64,000 nucleotides of DNA, from contig CAYWFU010000002.1 in assembly GCA_964457585.1 (NCBI GenBank), positions 66,336-130,335 of the forward strand. The letters run 5' to 3'. Positions 15,644 through 24,546 of the stretch are shown here, one piece after another (within the stretch, counting starts at the first letter, position 1; every line of letters begins with the position of its first letter). The notes beneath the pieces were generated by a model, which saw nothing but the letters and a program-made list of their open reading frames with translations, was not told where the DNA came from and did no database searches. Source of the DNA: CAYWFU01 sp964457585. GTDB lineage: Bacteria > JACRDZ01. A program made the translations under genes and the position numbers.

Positions 15644-17074
15644 ATGAAAATAATAACCAGATTTTTCTTTTTTTTCTTAATTATTATGTATATTTTTAAT
15701 TCACCTGCATTTTCACAAACAGTTTCCAAAAGCACAATAGATGATCAAACAGTAATAGAAGTTACAGTATACAACAATAATTTAGCGTTAATAAAAGATA
15801 CACGGAAAATTGAACTTCCTGTTGGTGAAGGTGAATTAAGGTTTATGGATGTAGCATCTTATATTATGCCGGAAACAGTGCTTGTTAAATCATTAAATTC
15901 TTCTGAGTCTTTAACAATACTTGAACAAAATTATGAATATGATCTTATGAATGAAAACAAACTTCTTGATAAATATGTTGGTAAAAAAATAAAAATTGTA
16001 GATTGGAATGAATTCAAAGATAGAAAAGATATTGTTGAAGCAGTTTTATTAAGTAATAATCAGGGGCAGATTTATAAAATAAATGATGAAATATATCTTG
16101 GTCATCCTGGTTATAAAATTCTTCCTGAAATACCTGAAAATTTAATTGCCAAGCCCACTCTAACATGGCTTTATGAAAACAAAACAAAGGAACAGCAGAA
16201 TATCGAAGTTTCCTATTTGACAAATAATATTACATGGAAAGCGGATTATGTTATGGTTTTAAATAAAGATGATTTATATTCTGATCTATCAGGATGGATA
16301 ACATTGGATAATAGAAGCGGAGCGATTTATAAAAATGCATCTTTAAAGCTTGTTGCAGGGGAAGTTAATCGGGTTGAAGAAGAAAAAGCTGGAAGAAAAT
16401 CTTTTGGAATGCTTGCCATGGCAAGAAGAGCACCAAGTCCTCAATTTGAGGAACAGGCATTTTTTGAATATCATATTTATGATTTACAGAGAAAAACAAC
16501 TCTTAAAGAAAACCAGACAAAACAAATAAATTTGCTTGAAGCTTTTAATGCAAAAATTAAAAAAGAATATCTTATATATGGTATAAAAAGTTATTTTACA
16601 ATGCAATACAGGGAGCAAAATCCAAAACAACCAGTAACTGTATATGTTAAATTTCAAAATTCAAAAGAAAATAATCTTGGAATGCCTTTGCCTGCGGGAA
16701 TTATTCGTCTATATAAGCAGGATACGCTTGGGAAACAGCAATTTATCGGAGAAGATAAAATAGAACATACGCCTAAAGATGAAGAAGTAAAACTTAAAAT
16801 CGGAGAAGTGTTTGATATTGTTGCTGAAAGAAGGCAGATTGATTATAAACAGCTTTCAACACAGCTCCATGAATCTGAATGGGAAATATTAATAAAAAAT
16901 CATAAGGAAGAAAATGTTATTGTAAGTATTATTGAACCATTATATGGAAATTGGGCAGTTATAAATAATAGCCATCCATATGAAAAAATGGATGCATTTA
17001 CAATAAAATTTGATGTTGAAGTACCTAAAAATAAAGAAGTTAAAGTAAAATATAAAATAAAAGTGGGATTATAA
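15644..17074 (+). CDS. Exported DUF4139-domain protein
   Basis: 476 residues starting at ATG 15644, chosen for GGAGG at 15632-15636 and because an N-terminal signal follows directly (RFFFFFLIIMYIF..PAFSQ). The mature part has the DUF4139 pattern: VTVYNNNLALIKDTR at the start, TWLYENKTKEQQNIEVSYLTNNITWKADYV in the middle and WAVINNSHPYEKMDAFTIKF near the end. Members are mucoidy-inhibitor-like beta proteins of unknown role. It lies one base before ispD, probably in one transcript. Confidence 0.8.
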   Translation: MKIITRFFFFFLIIMYIFNSPAFSQTVSKSTIDDQTVIEVTVYNNNLALIKDTRKIELPVGEGELRFMDVASYIMPETVLVKSLNSSESLTILEQNYEYDLMNENKLLDKYVGKKIKIVDWNEFKDRKDIVEAVLLSNNQGQIYKINDEIYLGHPGYKILPEIPENLIAKPTLTWLYENKTKEQQNIEVSYLTNNITWKADYVMVLNKDDLYSDLSGWITLDNRSGAIYKNASLKLVAGEVNRVEEEKAGRKSFGMLAMARRAPSPQFEEQAFFEYHIYDLQRKTTLKENQTKQINLLEAFNAKIKKEYLIYGIKSYFTMQYREQNPKQPVTVYVKFQNSKENNLGMPLPAGIIRLYKQDTLGKQQFIGEDKIEHTPKDEEVKLKIGEVFDIVAERRQIDYKQLSTQLHESEWEILIKNHKEENVIVSIIEPLYGNWAVINNSHPYEKMDAFTIKFDVEVPKNKEVKVKYKIKVGL

Positions 17075-17075
17075 T

Positions 17076-17765
17076 ATGAATACAGTTGCAATCATTGCTG
17101 CTGCCGGGCAGAGTAAACGCATGGGAGGAAATATAAATAAACAGTTTATTGAAATAGCAGGGATTCCTCTTTTAGCCTACACATTAAATATTTTTCAGCT
17201 TGCTTCAGAAATTGATCAGATAATAATTGCAATCGAAAATAAGAATATTGAACTTTGCTGTAAAGAAATTGTTGATAAATATAATTTTACTAAAGTAATG
17301 AAAATTATTTCAGGAGGAAAAGAACGCCAGGATTCAATTTATAATGCTATTAAAATTATTCCGGATGAAACAAAATATGCAATTGTTCATGATGGAGCGC
17401 GTCCGTGCATAACAACAAAAATAATTTCTGAGGTATTAGATGAAGCCAAAAAATATGGAGCAGCTATCACTGCTGTTCCAGTAAAAGATACAATTAAAGA
17501 GGTTGAGAACAACAAAATTATTTCTACGCAAAATAGAGAAAAATTAGTTAGCGTACAGACTCCGCAGGCTTTTTCATTTAATATTATAAAACAGGCTTAT
17601 TTAAAAGCTTATGAAGATAATTTTTATGGGACAGATGATGCAATGCTTGTCGAGAGATTGAATATTGATGTGAGAGTTGTATTCGGCAGTTATTATAATA
17701 TTAAAATTACCACGCAGGAAGATTTATTATTTGCTGAAACATTATTGAAAAAAAATGAATATTAA
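17076..17765 (+). CDS. ispD: 2-C-methyl-D-erythritol 4-phosphate cytidylyltransferase
   Basis: A 229-residue nucleotidyltransferase of the MEP isoprenoid pathway, joining CTP and methylerythritol phosphate. All family signatures are present: AAAGQSKRMG near the N-terminus, GGKERQDSIYNA, VHDGARPCI, AVPVKDTIKEV, QTPQAF and GTDDAMLVE. Length is normal and there is no ispF fusion. It overlaps the methyltransferase gene by 11 bases. Confidence 0.95.
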   Translation: MNTVAIIAAAGQSKRMGGNINKQFIEIAGIPLLAYTLNIFQLASEIDQIIIAIENKNIELCCKEIVDKYNFTKVMKIISGGKERQDSIYNAIKIIPDETKYAIVHDGARPCITTKIISEVLDEAKKYGAAITAVPVKDTIKEVENNKIISTQNREKLVSVQTPQAFSFNIIKQAYLKAYEDNFYGTDDAMLVERLNIDVRVVFGSYYNIKITTQEDLLFAETLLKKNEY

Positions 17766-19083
17766 AGAAAATCAAATTTTTGATGTGGAAATATTGGAGA
17801 TTACCTATAAAGGTAAAGGTGTATGTAAAATAGATGCTTTTGTGATTTTTTTAAATAGCGGTGTACCAGGCGATAAAGTTCAAATAAAAATTACAAAATT
17901 AAAAAAGAAATATGGTGAAGGGGAAATACTCGCTTTATTAGAACCTTCAAAAAATCGTATAGAACCTTTATGCTCTTATTTTGAGACCTGCGGCGGATGT
18001 CAGCTTCAAAATATAAATTATCCCGGTCAGCTTAAATATAAAGAAAGCATGGTTTATGCTTCCTTAAAACATATTGGAAAAATTAAAATTTCCATAAATC
18101 CTATTATTCCATCTCCTTTATATTTTGGATATAGAAATCAGCTAAAGATAAAAATTCAAATCGGCAAAAATACTAAAATGGGTTTCTATCAAATGGAAAC
18201 TCATGAAATAGTTGAAATAAACAAATGTATTCTGGGTACAGAACTTTGTAATAACATACTTAAGGAAGTAAAATTTTTTTTGCAGACCATTCAAAATACA
18301 TCATTAATTAATTGTGATGGAGCATGTAATTTATTTATTCGAGTGTCTCATGACCAGAAAAATGCGATATTGATTTTTGCTGATGAAAAAAAAGCACCGC
18401 CTATTTCATTGGAAATCATTGAAAAAATTTCCGCACATCTTATTAATAAATTTACTGAGATTCAATGTATAATTAAGCAGTCTTATTCACAAGGCTATAA
18501 AATTTTGATTGGCAATGATAATTTTTCATATTTAATTAAAGATATTAATTTTCAAATATCTTCACTTAATTTCTGGCAGGTGAATTTTACTCAATTTGAT
18601 AATTTAGTGGATATTGTGCTTAATTTTGCTGAACTTACCGGTAACGAAATTGTATTGGACGCATATTGCGGATCGGGTTTTTTTTCTTTGTTTTTAGCGC
18701 GTAAAAGCAGATTTGTTTATGGGATAGAACTGAATCCTGGTGCAATAAAAGATGCAAAAAAAAATGCTCTTTTAAATAATATTTATAATGTTAAATTTAT
18801 AGCAGGGGATGTGGAAAAAAATATTTTAAATCATTTAAATATGCATATAGATTTAATATTAGTCGATCCGCCGCGTAATGGATGCAGTCCCCTAACATTG
18901 ACAACGATATTGAAAATAAGTCCAGAAAAAATTATCTATGTTTCATGCAATCCATCAACATTAGCGCGTGATCTGCAAGTTTTATGTGATAATGGATATA
19001 GTATAGCGAATATACAGCCTATTGATATGTTCCCGCAAACATATCATATTGAATGCATTGTAAGTTTAGGCAGTGAAAGATAA
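17755..19083 (+). CDS. RlmD/RlmCD-like 23S rRNA uracil-5 methyltransferase
   Basis: 442 residues. A TRAM domain (about 1-62) is followed by the iron-sulfur cluster motif C-x5-CGGCQLQ (near residues 75-85, fourth cysteine ligand further on) and the class I SAM domain with LDAYCGSGFFSLFLA, DPPRNGCSP and the catalytic VSCNPSTLARD. It makes 5-methyluridine in 23S rRNA. The Bacillus-like RlmCD and the E. coli RlmD cannot be told apart from this reading, so no symbol is given. Confidence 0.85.
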   Translation: MNIKENQIFDVEILEITYKGKGVCKIDAFVIFLNSGVPGDKVQIKITKLKKKYGEGEILALLEPSKNRIEPLCSYFETCGGCQLQNINYPGQLKYKESMVYASLKHIGKIKISINPIIPSPLYFGYRNQLKIKIQIGKNTKMGFYQMETHEIVEINKCILGTELCNNILKEVKFFLQTIQNTSLINCDGACNLFIRVSHDQKNAILIFADEKKAPPISLEIIEKISAHLINKFTEIQCIIKQSYSQGYKILIGNDNFSYLIKDINFQISSLNFWQVNFTQFDNLVDIVLNFAELTGNEIVLDAYCGSGFFSLFLARKSRFVYGIELNPGAIKDAKKNALLNNIYNVKFIAGDVEKNILNHLNMHIDLILVDPPRNGCSPLTLTTILKISPEKIIYVSCNPSTLARDLQVLCDNGYSIANIQPIDMFPQTYHIECIVSLGSER

Positions 19084-19092
19084 AAAAGGAAT

Positions 19093-20010
19093 ATGAATTA
19101 TCAAGCATCTTATCTACAACTTTATAAAACAGGTGAATTACAAAAAAGAGTCATAGAATCAGAAAAATTACTTCTATCCTGCACTTTATGCCCGCGCAAT
19201 TGTAAGGTCAATCGTATTAATGAAGAAAAAGGATTTTGCAAATCAGGATTAAAACCTGCAATCTCAAGCTTCAGTGTACATAATGGCGAAGAACCGCCTA
19301 TTTCTGGAATAAATGGTTCAGGAACAATATTTTTTACAGGGTGTACTATGCGATGTATTTTTTGTCAGAATTATCCTATCAGCCAGCTATATAATGGGAA
19401 GGAATATGAGATAGAAGATTTAGCGGATATGATGCTCAAATTACAGTTTAAAGGCTGTCATAATATTAATTTTGTTACACCTACGCATTTTGTACCGCAA
19501 ATTATTTCATCGCTTTTAATGGCAGTAAAAAAAGGATTAACAATTCCACTGGTGTATAATACAAGCGGTTATGATAATATTGCTGCATTAAAATTTTTAA
19601 ATGGGATTATAGATATTTATCTGCCGGATATAAAATATGCTGATGATAAAATTGCTTTAAAATATTCAATTGCAAAAAATTATTGCGAATCAGCGCGATT
19701 TGCTGTAAAAGAGATGTATGCGCAGGTTGGAGATCTGATTATTGATGAAAAAAATATTGCTGTTCATGGACTTATAATACGTCATCTGGTGCTTCCATGC
19801 AATTTATCAGGATCAGAGGAAGTATTGCATTTTATAGCAAATGAAATTTCATCTAAAACATATATAAGCCTGATGAGTCAATATTTCCCTGCTCATCATG
19901 CTGCTTCTGATCTGCTTTTACATAATCGTATAACCAGTGAAGAATACGAAAAAGTTTTGAAAGTTATGGAAGAAGAAAAATTAACTAATGGATGGATTCA
20001 GCCAATATGA
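19093..20010 (+). CDS. Radical SAM protein of the PflX type (COG1313)
   Basis: 305 residues. The N-terminus has CTLCPRNCKVNR...GFCKSG, a second cysteine cluster characteristic of this family. The radical SAM motif is CTMRCIFCQNYPIS (CxxxCxxC) near residue 85. Its substrate is not known; the name pyruvate-formate-lyase activating comes from similarity only. It overlaps the ABC ATPase start as ATGA (20007-20010). Confidence 0.85.
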   Translation: MNYQASYLQLYKTGELQKRVIESEKLLLSCTLCPRNCKVNRINEEKGFCKSGLKPAISSFSVHNGEEPPISGINGSGTIFFTGCTMRCIFCQNYPISQLYNGKEYEIEDLADMMLKLQFKGCHNINFVTPTHFVPQIISSLLMAVKKGLTIPLVYNTSGYDNIAALKFLNGIIDIYLPDIKYADDKIALKYSIAKNYCESARFAVKEMYAQVGDLIIDEKNIAVHGLIIRHLVLPCNLSGSEEVLHFIANEISSKTYISLMSQYFPAHHAASDLLLHNRITSEEYEKVLKVMEEEKLTNGWIQPI

Positions 20011-20945
20011 AAATGATTAATGCTGATATTTATATAACAAATTTAAAAAAATATTTTAATAGCGTAAAAGCTGTTGATGGAATAAATTTAGAAATAAACA
20101 AAGGTGAATTTGTAGCTTTGCTTGGGCCTAATGGAGCAGGTAAAACAACTCTGGTAGAAATGATTGAAGGAATTCAGAAACCTGATTCCGGCGAGATTTA
20201 TATAAAAGGGAAAAAATGGGAAAAAAATGGAGATGAACTTAGAAGAATATTGGGAATTTCACTTCAGGAAACAAATTTTTTCGAGAAAATAACTGTATTT
20301 GAAACATTAAATCTTTTTGCAAGTTTTTATGATTTAAATGAAGATAGGATAAATTGTATTTTAAATCTGGTTAATCTGGAAGAAAAGAAAAATGTTTATG
20401 TGAATAATCTTTCAGGAGGACAAAGACAGAGACTTGCTCTTGGCATTGCACTATTAAATGATGCTCAAATTCTGCTACTGGATGAACCAACAACCGGGCT
20501 TGATCCTTCATCAAGACAGGAAATATGGAATATTTTATTAAGATTAAAAAAAGAAAATAAAATATCATTAATTTTAACAACACATTACATGGAAGAAGCA
20601 GAATTTTTATGCGAGAGAATTATTATAATGGATAAAGGCAAAATATTAGCAGAAGGGCAGTTGGATCAATTATTATCATCTAATAGCAGCAGCGAAATTA
20701 TTGAGTTTACATTTGAACAGAATGTGAATGAATTTAAATTTTCTGAAAGTAATGAAATTCTTAGTTTCATCTGGGATGAAAAAACAAAAAAAGGGAAAAT
20801 TACGATTAAGAATATTGTAAATTTTTTACCTGTTTTTATGGAAAATGTTAAACAGCAAAATCTTAAATTTAAAACTCTAATTTGCAGGAAAATGACTTTA
20901 AATGATTTATTTATTTCAATGACAGGAAGGCATTTAGAGGAATAA
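20007..20945 (+). CDS. ABC-2 type transporter ATP-binding protein
   Basis: 312 residues from ATG 20007, chosen for the ATGA overlap; ATG 19992 would add five residues. Walker A GPNGAGKTT, signature LSGGQRQRLALG, Walker B LLLDEPTTGLD and switch TTHYMEE are all intact. The C-terminal 80 residues are the usual extension of ABC-2 exporters, ending MTLNDLFISMTGRHLEE, where a permease normally follows at once. Here a regulator-exporter block intervenes; a suitable permease lies at 28548-29648. Confidence 0.9.
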   Translation: MKMINADIYITNLKKYFNSVKAVDGINLEINKGEFVALLGPNGAGKTTLVEMIEGIQKPDSGEIYIKGKKWEKNGDELRRILGISLQETNFFEKITVFETLNLFASFYDLNEDRINCILNLVNLEEKKNVYVNNLSGGQRQRLALGIALLNDAQILLLDEPTTGLDPSSRQEIWNILLRLKKENKISLILTTHYMEEAEFLCERIIIMDKGKILAEGQLDQLLSSNSSSEIIEFTFEQNVNEFKFSESNEILSFIWDEKTKKGKITIKNIVNFLPVFMENVKQQNLKFKTLICRKMTLNDLFISMTGRHLEE

Positions 20946-20959
20946 AATTGATTTTTTTC

Positions 20960-20990
20960 TTGACAAACACATTCGAATATTCTAATATAT
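20960..20990 (+). promoter_or_regulatory. Promoter with overlapping operator for the ArsR gene
   Basis: TTGACA at 20960-20965, 17 bases, TAATAT at 20983-20988: a near-perfect sigma-70 promoter. The 14 bases ATATTCTAATATAT (20977-20990) covering the -10 recur exactly at 21375-21388 in front of the exporter gene. A shared operator at both sites fits repression by the ArsR product of its own gene and the exporter operon. Confidence 0.7.
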
Positions 20991-21017
20991 TAGTTAGCTA
21001 ATGAATTGAGGTGTATT

Positions 21018-21350
21018 ATGGAAATCGATAAAAAAATTTATGAAATACATGCAGACATGTGCAGGGTGTTTACGAATCCAAAAAGGCTTGAGATATTGAA
21101 TCTGTTACGTGACGGGGAAAAAAGTGTAAATGAATTGGAAAAAGCCACCGGGCTTAATCAATCTAACATTTCACAGCATCTTGCTATTATGAGAGAAAAA
21201 ATGATAGTTGAAACTCGCAGGGACGGCACTAATATATATTATTCATTATCCGATAAACGCATACTTAAAGCATTTGATATAATCCGTGAAATCCTATATA
21301 ACCGCATTCGCAAGAATGCAGAGTTAGCACAAAAACTGGAAAGGAAATAA
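21018..21350 (+). CDS. ArsR-family transcriptional repressor
   Basis: 110 residues from ATG 21018 (GAGGTG ribosome site at 21008-21013). Winged helix with RVFTNPKRLEILNLL, VNELEKATGLNQSNISQHLAIMRE as recognition region and TNIYYSLSDKRI wing. The only cysteine near the metal-sensing region is in MCRVF, so it may sense something other than metal or use one cysteine. It precedes the MMPL exporter and is flanked by matching operators, so it most likely controls that operon. Confidence 0.88.
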   Translation: MEIDKKIYEIHADMCRVFTNPKRLEILNLLRDGEKSVNELEKATGLNQSNISQHLAIMREKMIVETRRDGTNIYYSLSDKRILKAFDIIREILYNRIRKNAELAQKLERK

Positions 21351-21370
21351 TTTTTTTATATTTAATTTAT

Positions 21371-21406
21371 GCATATATTCTAATATATATATATTGTAAT
21401 ATATGC
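21371..21406 (+). promoter_or_regulatory. 36-base palindromic operator before the exporter operon
   Basis: GCATATATTCTAATATAT at 21371-21388 is mirrored by ATATATTGTAATATATGC at 21389-21406 with few mismatches. It contains the ATATTCTAATATAT word also found over the ArsR promoter. It lies 29 bases before the MMPL start. Binding by the ArsR protein is inferred from position and sharing. Confidence 0.65.
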
Positions 21407-21434
21407 AACTATTTGATTAAAAAGGAGAACCTAA

Positions 21435-23717
21435 ATGTTTAGAAAGCTTATTGATTTCAGTATCTCTAATCCGCGTCTTGTAATAATAATATCAGTTGTT
21501 TTAACTCTGTTATTCGCATTTGAAATGAGGAAAATAAAAATCGATACTGACCCTGAAAACATGCTGGAAGAGCATCAGAAGGATAGGGTATTTTATGACA
21601 AAGTAAAAAAGGAATTCGGCGTGCGCGATATGCTGGTTCTTGGGATTGAAAATGAAAAAGGAATTTTTCAGCCTGATTCATTAAAGCAGATACAGACTAT
21701 CGTGTCTGAAATTTTAAAAATGAAAGGAGTTATCACTGAAGATGTGATGAGTTTCACAACAACCAATGATGTAGCCGGAGAAGGAGGGCTTCTTGAGGTT
21801 AAACGGATAATGGAATCTGCGCCTTCAACAAAATGGGATGCGGATATACTGAAGCAGTCAGTGTTAAGCAATCCTCTTTTTAATGAAAAACTTGCTTCAA
21901 AAGACGGCACAGCAATAGCTGTTTATGTTCCTATCGAGAAAAAGGATATAAGTTATAAAATGGCAGAAAGTATAAGAAAAATTGCTGATAAACATCTGGG
22001 GTCCGACACAAAGTATTATCTGGCAGGACTACCCATGGCTGAGGATACATTTGGACATGAAATGTTTGTGCAGATGGGGATTGTCGCTCCTCTTGCAGGT
22101 ATGGCGATTTTTATCATCCTGTTGCTTTTATTCAAAAAGCTTTCTCTTATTATCTCGTCCATGGCAGTTGCCATGATGAGCGTTATCTGGGGAATGGGGC
22201 TTTTGATAAGCACAGGCAATACTGTACATATAATGAGTTCCATGATTCCGGTTTTTCTCATGCCGATAGCAGTGCTTGATGCAGTGCATATTTTAAGCTC
22301 TTTTTACGATCAATATCCGCATACTCTTGACCGCAAAAAAACCATACATAATACTATGGAAGAGCTTTTTACAGCCATGCTCTATACTTCGCTTACATCT
22401 GCCGTTGGTTTCGGATCCCTTGCTTTTGCGGATATACCTCCTGTCAGAGTATTTGGTATTTTTGTTGCTTTTGGTATTATGGCCGCATGGCTTTTGACAA
22501 TTACTGTTATACCTGCATCGATCATGCTTCTTGATGAAAGAAAACTTTCAAAATCCATTATTCCTGGACTTGAAGAAAAATCTATTTTGAATAAATTTTT
22601 ACCCTGTATTGGCAGTTTTACCTTTCATAAAGCAAAACAGATTATTACAGTTTCCATTATTGTGCTTGGAATTGGAATTTACGGATTAACAAGGATACAT
22701 GTCAATGACAACCCTGTGAAATGGTTCAAGGAGTCCCATCCGATCCGTCAGGCTGATACTGCAATGAACAGGCTTTTTGGCGGAACATATATGGCTTACC
22801 TCACATTCAAGGGTACTGCTCATGATCATATTAAAAACCCTGAAGTAATAAAATATATTGAAAAACTTCAGAATGAACTTGTTTCTGATAAATTTGTCGG
22901 CAAGACCTCATCAATTGCAGACATAGTAAAACGCATTAATTTTATTCTGCATGATAGAGATAATAATTTCCATATACTTCCTGATTCAAAGGAAGAGATC
23001 AGCCAGTATCTTTTTTTATATCTTATGTCCGGCAGCCCTGATGACCTGGATAATTTTGTTGATTATAATTATCAGGATGCAAATATCTGGGTACAGCTTA
23101 AAAGCGGCGAGAATAAAGATATGGAAAAAGTTGAAAAGAGAATAAATAATTTTATGCTGAAAAATCCACCGCCTCAGGGTATTTCCGTTGCATGGTCAGG
23201 GCTGACTTATATTAACAAGGTCTGGCAGGACATTATGGTTAAAGGTATGCTGGAAGCAGTACTGGGCGGATTTGTAATTGTTCTTATCATGATGATTTTT
23301 TTATTCAGATCAATAAAACTGGGGTTTATATCCATGATTCCATTAACATTTTCGATTGTGCTCTCATATGCATTGATCGGACTTTTCGGCAGAGACTATG
23401 ACATGCCTATTGCAGTGTGCTCTTCACTTGCTCTTGGACTTGCGGTTGACTTTGCGATCCATTTTATCCAGAGGTACAAACAGAAACAGAAGGAAGGAGG
23501 AACATCGGAAAAAATCAATACATTTATTTTTGGGGAGACAGCTAGAGCAATAAGCAGAAACGCAATTGTTATCGTATTGGGATTTTTACCTCTTGTGATA
23601 TCAAATTTAACGCCGTATATCACAGTGGGCGTATTCTTTGCCTTGCTTATGAGTGTCAGCACTATTATTACACTTTTACTTTTGCCGGGACTTATGAGAT
23701 TGGTGAATGATGAATAG
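21435..23717 (+). CDS. MMPL/RND-family exporter with two sterol-sensing-like halves
   Basis: 760 residues. Topology is typical: one N-terminal span (ISNPRLVIIISVVLTLLF), a periplasmic loop, five spans including GFGSLAFADIPPVRVFGIF, a second lone span after residue 395, a second loop, and five more ending in VGVFFALLMSVSTIITLLLLPG. This short bacterial type (COG1033) moves lipids or other hydrophobic molecules. The next two genes encode a LolA-like carrier and an outer-membrane protein, so the three may form a lipid-export route. Base composition is less AT-rich than that of flanking genes. Confidence 0.85.
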   Translation: MFRKLIDFSISNPRLVIIISVVLTLLFAFEMRKIKIDTDPENMLEEHQKDRVFYDKVKKEFGVRDMLVLGIENEKGIFQPDSLKQIQTIVSEILKMKGVITEDVMSFTTTNDVAGEGGLLEVKRIMESAPSTKWDADILKQSVLSNPLFNEKLASKDGTAIAVYVPIEKKDISYKMAESIRKIADKHLGSDTKYYLAGLPMAEDTFGHEMFVQMGIVAPLAGMAIFIILLLLFKKLSLIISSMAVAMMSVIWGMGLLISTGNTVHIMSSMIPVFLMPIAVLDAVHILSSFYDQYPHTLDRKKTIHNTMEELFTAMLYTSLTSAVGFGSLAFADIPPVRVFGIFVAFGIMAAWLLTITVIPASIMLLDERKLSKSIIPGLEEKSILNKFLPCIGSFTFHKAKQIITVSIIVLGIGIYGLTRIHVNDNPVKWFKESHPIRQADTAMNRLFGGTYMAYLTFKGTAHDHIKNPEVIKYIEKLQNELVSDKFVGKTSSIADIVKRINFILHDRDNNFHILPDSKEEISQYLFLYLMSGSPDDLDNFVDYNYQDANIWVQLKSGENKDMEKVEKRINNFMLKNPPPQGISVAWSGLTYINKVWQDIMVKGMLEAVLGGFVIVLIMMIFLFRSIKLGFISMIPLTFSIVLSYALIGLFGRDYDMPIAVCSSLALGLAVDFAIHFIQRYKQKQKEGGTSEKINTFIFGETARAISRNAIVIVLGFLPLVISNLTPYITVGVFFALLMSVSTIITLLLLPGLMRLVNDE

Positions 23718-23745
23718 TGACTTTTAATCAAAGGAGGAACTTAAG

Positions 23746-24546
23746 ATGAAAAAGATGTTTGCACTTAAAACATTAGTGCTTATTGCCATAATGCTAATAA
23801 GTACTTATTCAGCACATGCTGAAATGTCAGCAGAAGAAATTATCTCTAAATCGCAGTCTGCGTTTTATTATCAGGCAAATGATATGAACGCACATGTGTC
23901 AATGCGCCTTATTAATAAGGAGGGCAAAGAACGGCATAGGAAACTTATTATGCTGAGAAAAAATTTTGAAAATAACCAGCAGAAATATTTTATCTATTTT
24001 AAAGAGCCTCAGGATGTCCGTTCAATGACATTTATGGTGCATAAACTACCGGATCAAGACGACCTGCGCTGGCTTTTTATCCCTGCCATTAAAATGGTGA
24101 AGCGTATTGCTGCAAGTGATGCAAATTCGAGTTTTGTGGGTTCTGACTTCAGTTATGAGGATGTTTCAGGACGTGATATCTCACTTGATACGCACAAACT
24201 TATAAAAAAGGAAACATTGGATGGGTTGGAGTGCCATGTTATTGAAAGTATTCCGAAAAAAGAAGATAAATTCTCACGCAGGATTTCATGGGTCGATGTA
24301 AATAATTTTCTGCCGCGCAAAGAAGAGTATTATAACAGCTCCAGAGAACTTGAAAAAGTTTTTACTGCTTCTCTGATTCAAGATGTTGACGGATTTCCCA
24401 CTGTAATGAAAAGAATCAAGAAAAATGTAAAAACTGAACATCGGACAGAGGTTATATTTGAAAATGTAAAATATAATGCTGGTATTGAAAATGAGCTTTT
24501 TGAAGAACGTTTCATGCGTAATCCGCCGGCGGGGGTGATAAAATGA
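23746..24546 (+). CDS. Outer-membrane lipoprotein-sorting (LolA-like) protein
   Basis: 266 residues with a signal peptide (FALKTLVLIAIMLISTYSAHA). The mature part has the family pattern: AEEIISKSQSAFYYQANDMN, FIYFKEPQDVRSMTFMVHK, DLRWLFIPAIKMVKRIA and SFVGSDFSYEDVSGRD. This periplasmic family, which often accompanies MMPL exporters and DUF1302-like barrels, has the LolA/LolB lipid-carrier fold. It overlaps the next gene by four bases. Confidence 0.82.
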   Translation: MKKMFALKTLVLIAIMLISTYSAHAEMSAEEIISKSQSAFYYQANDMNAHVSMRLINKEGKERHRKLIMLRKNFENNQQKYFIYFKEPQDVRSMTFMVHKLPDQDDLRWLFIPAIKMVKRIAASDANSSFVGSDFSYEDVSGRDISLDTHKLIKKETLDGLECHVIESIPKKEDKFSRRISWVDVNNFLPRKEEYYNSSRELEKVFTASLIQDVDGFPTVMKRIKKNVKTEHRTEVIFENVKYNAGIENELFEERFMRNPPAGVIK

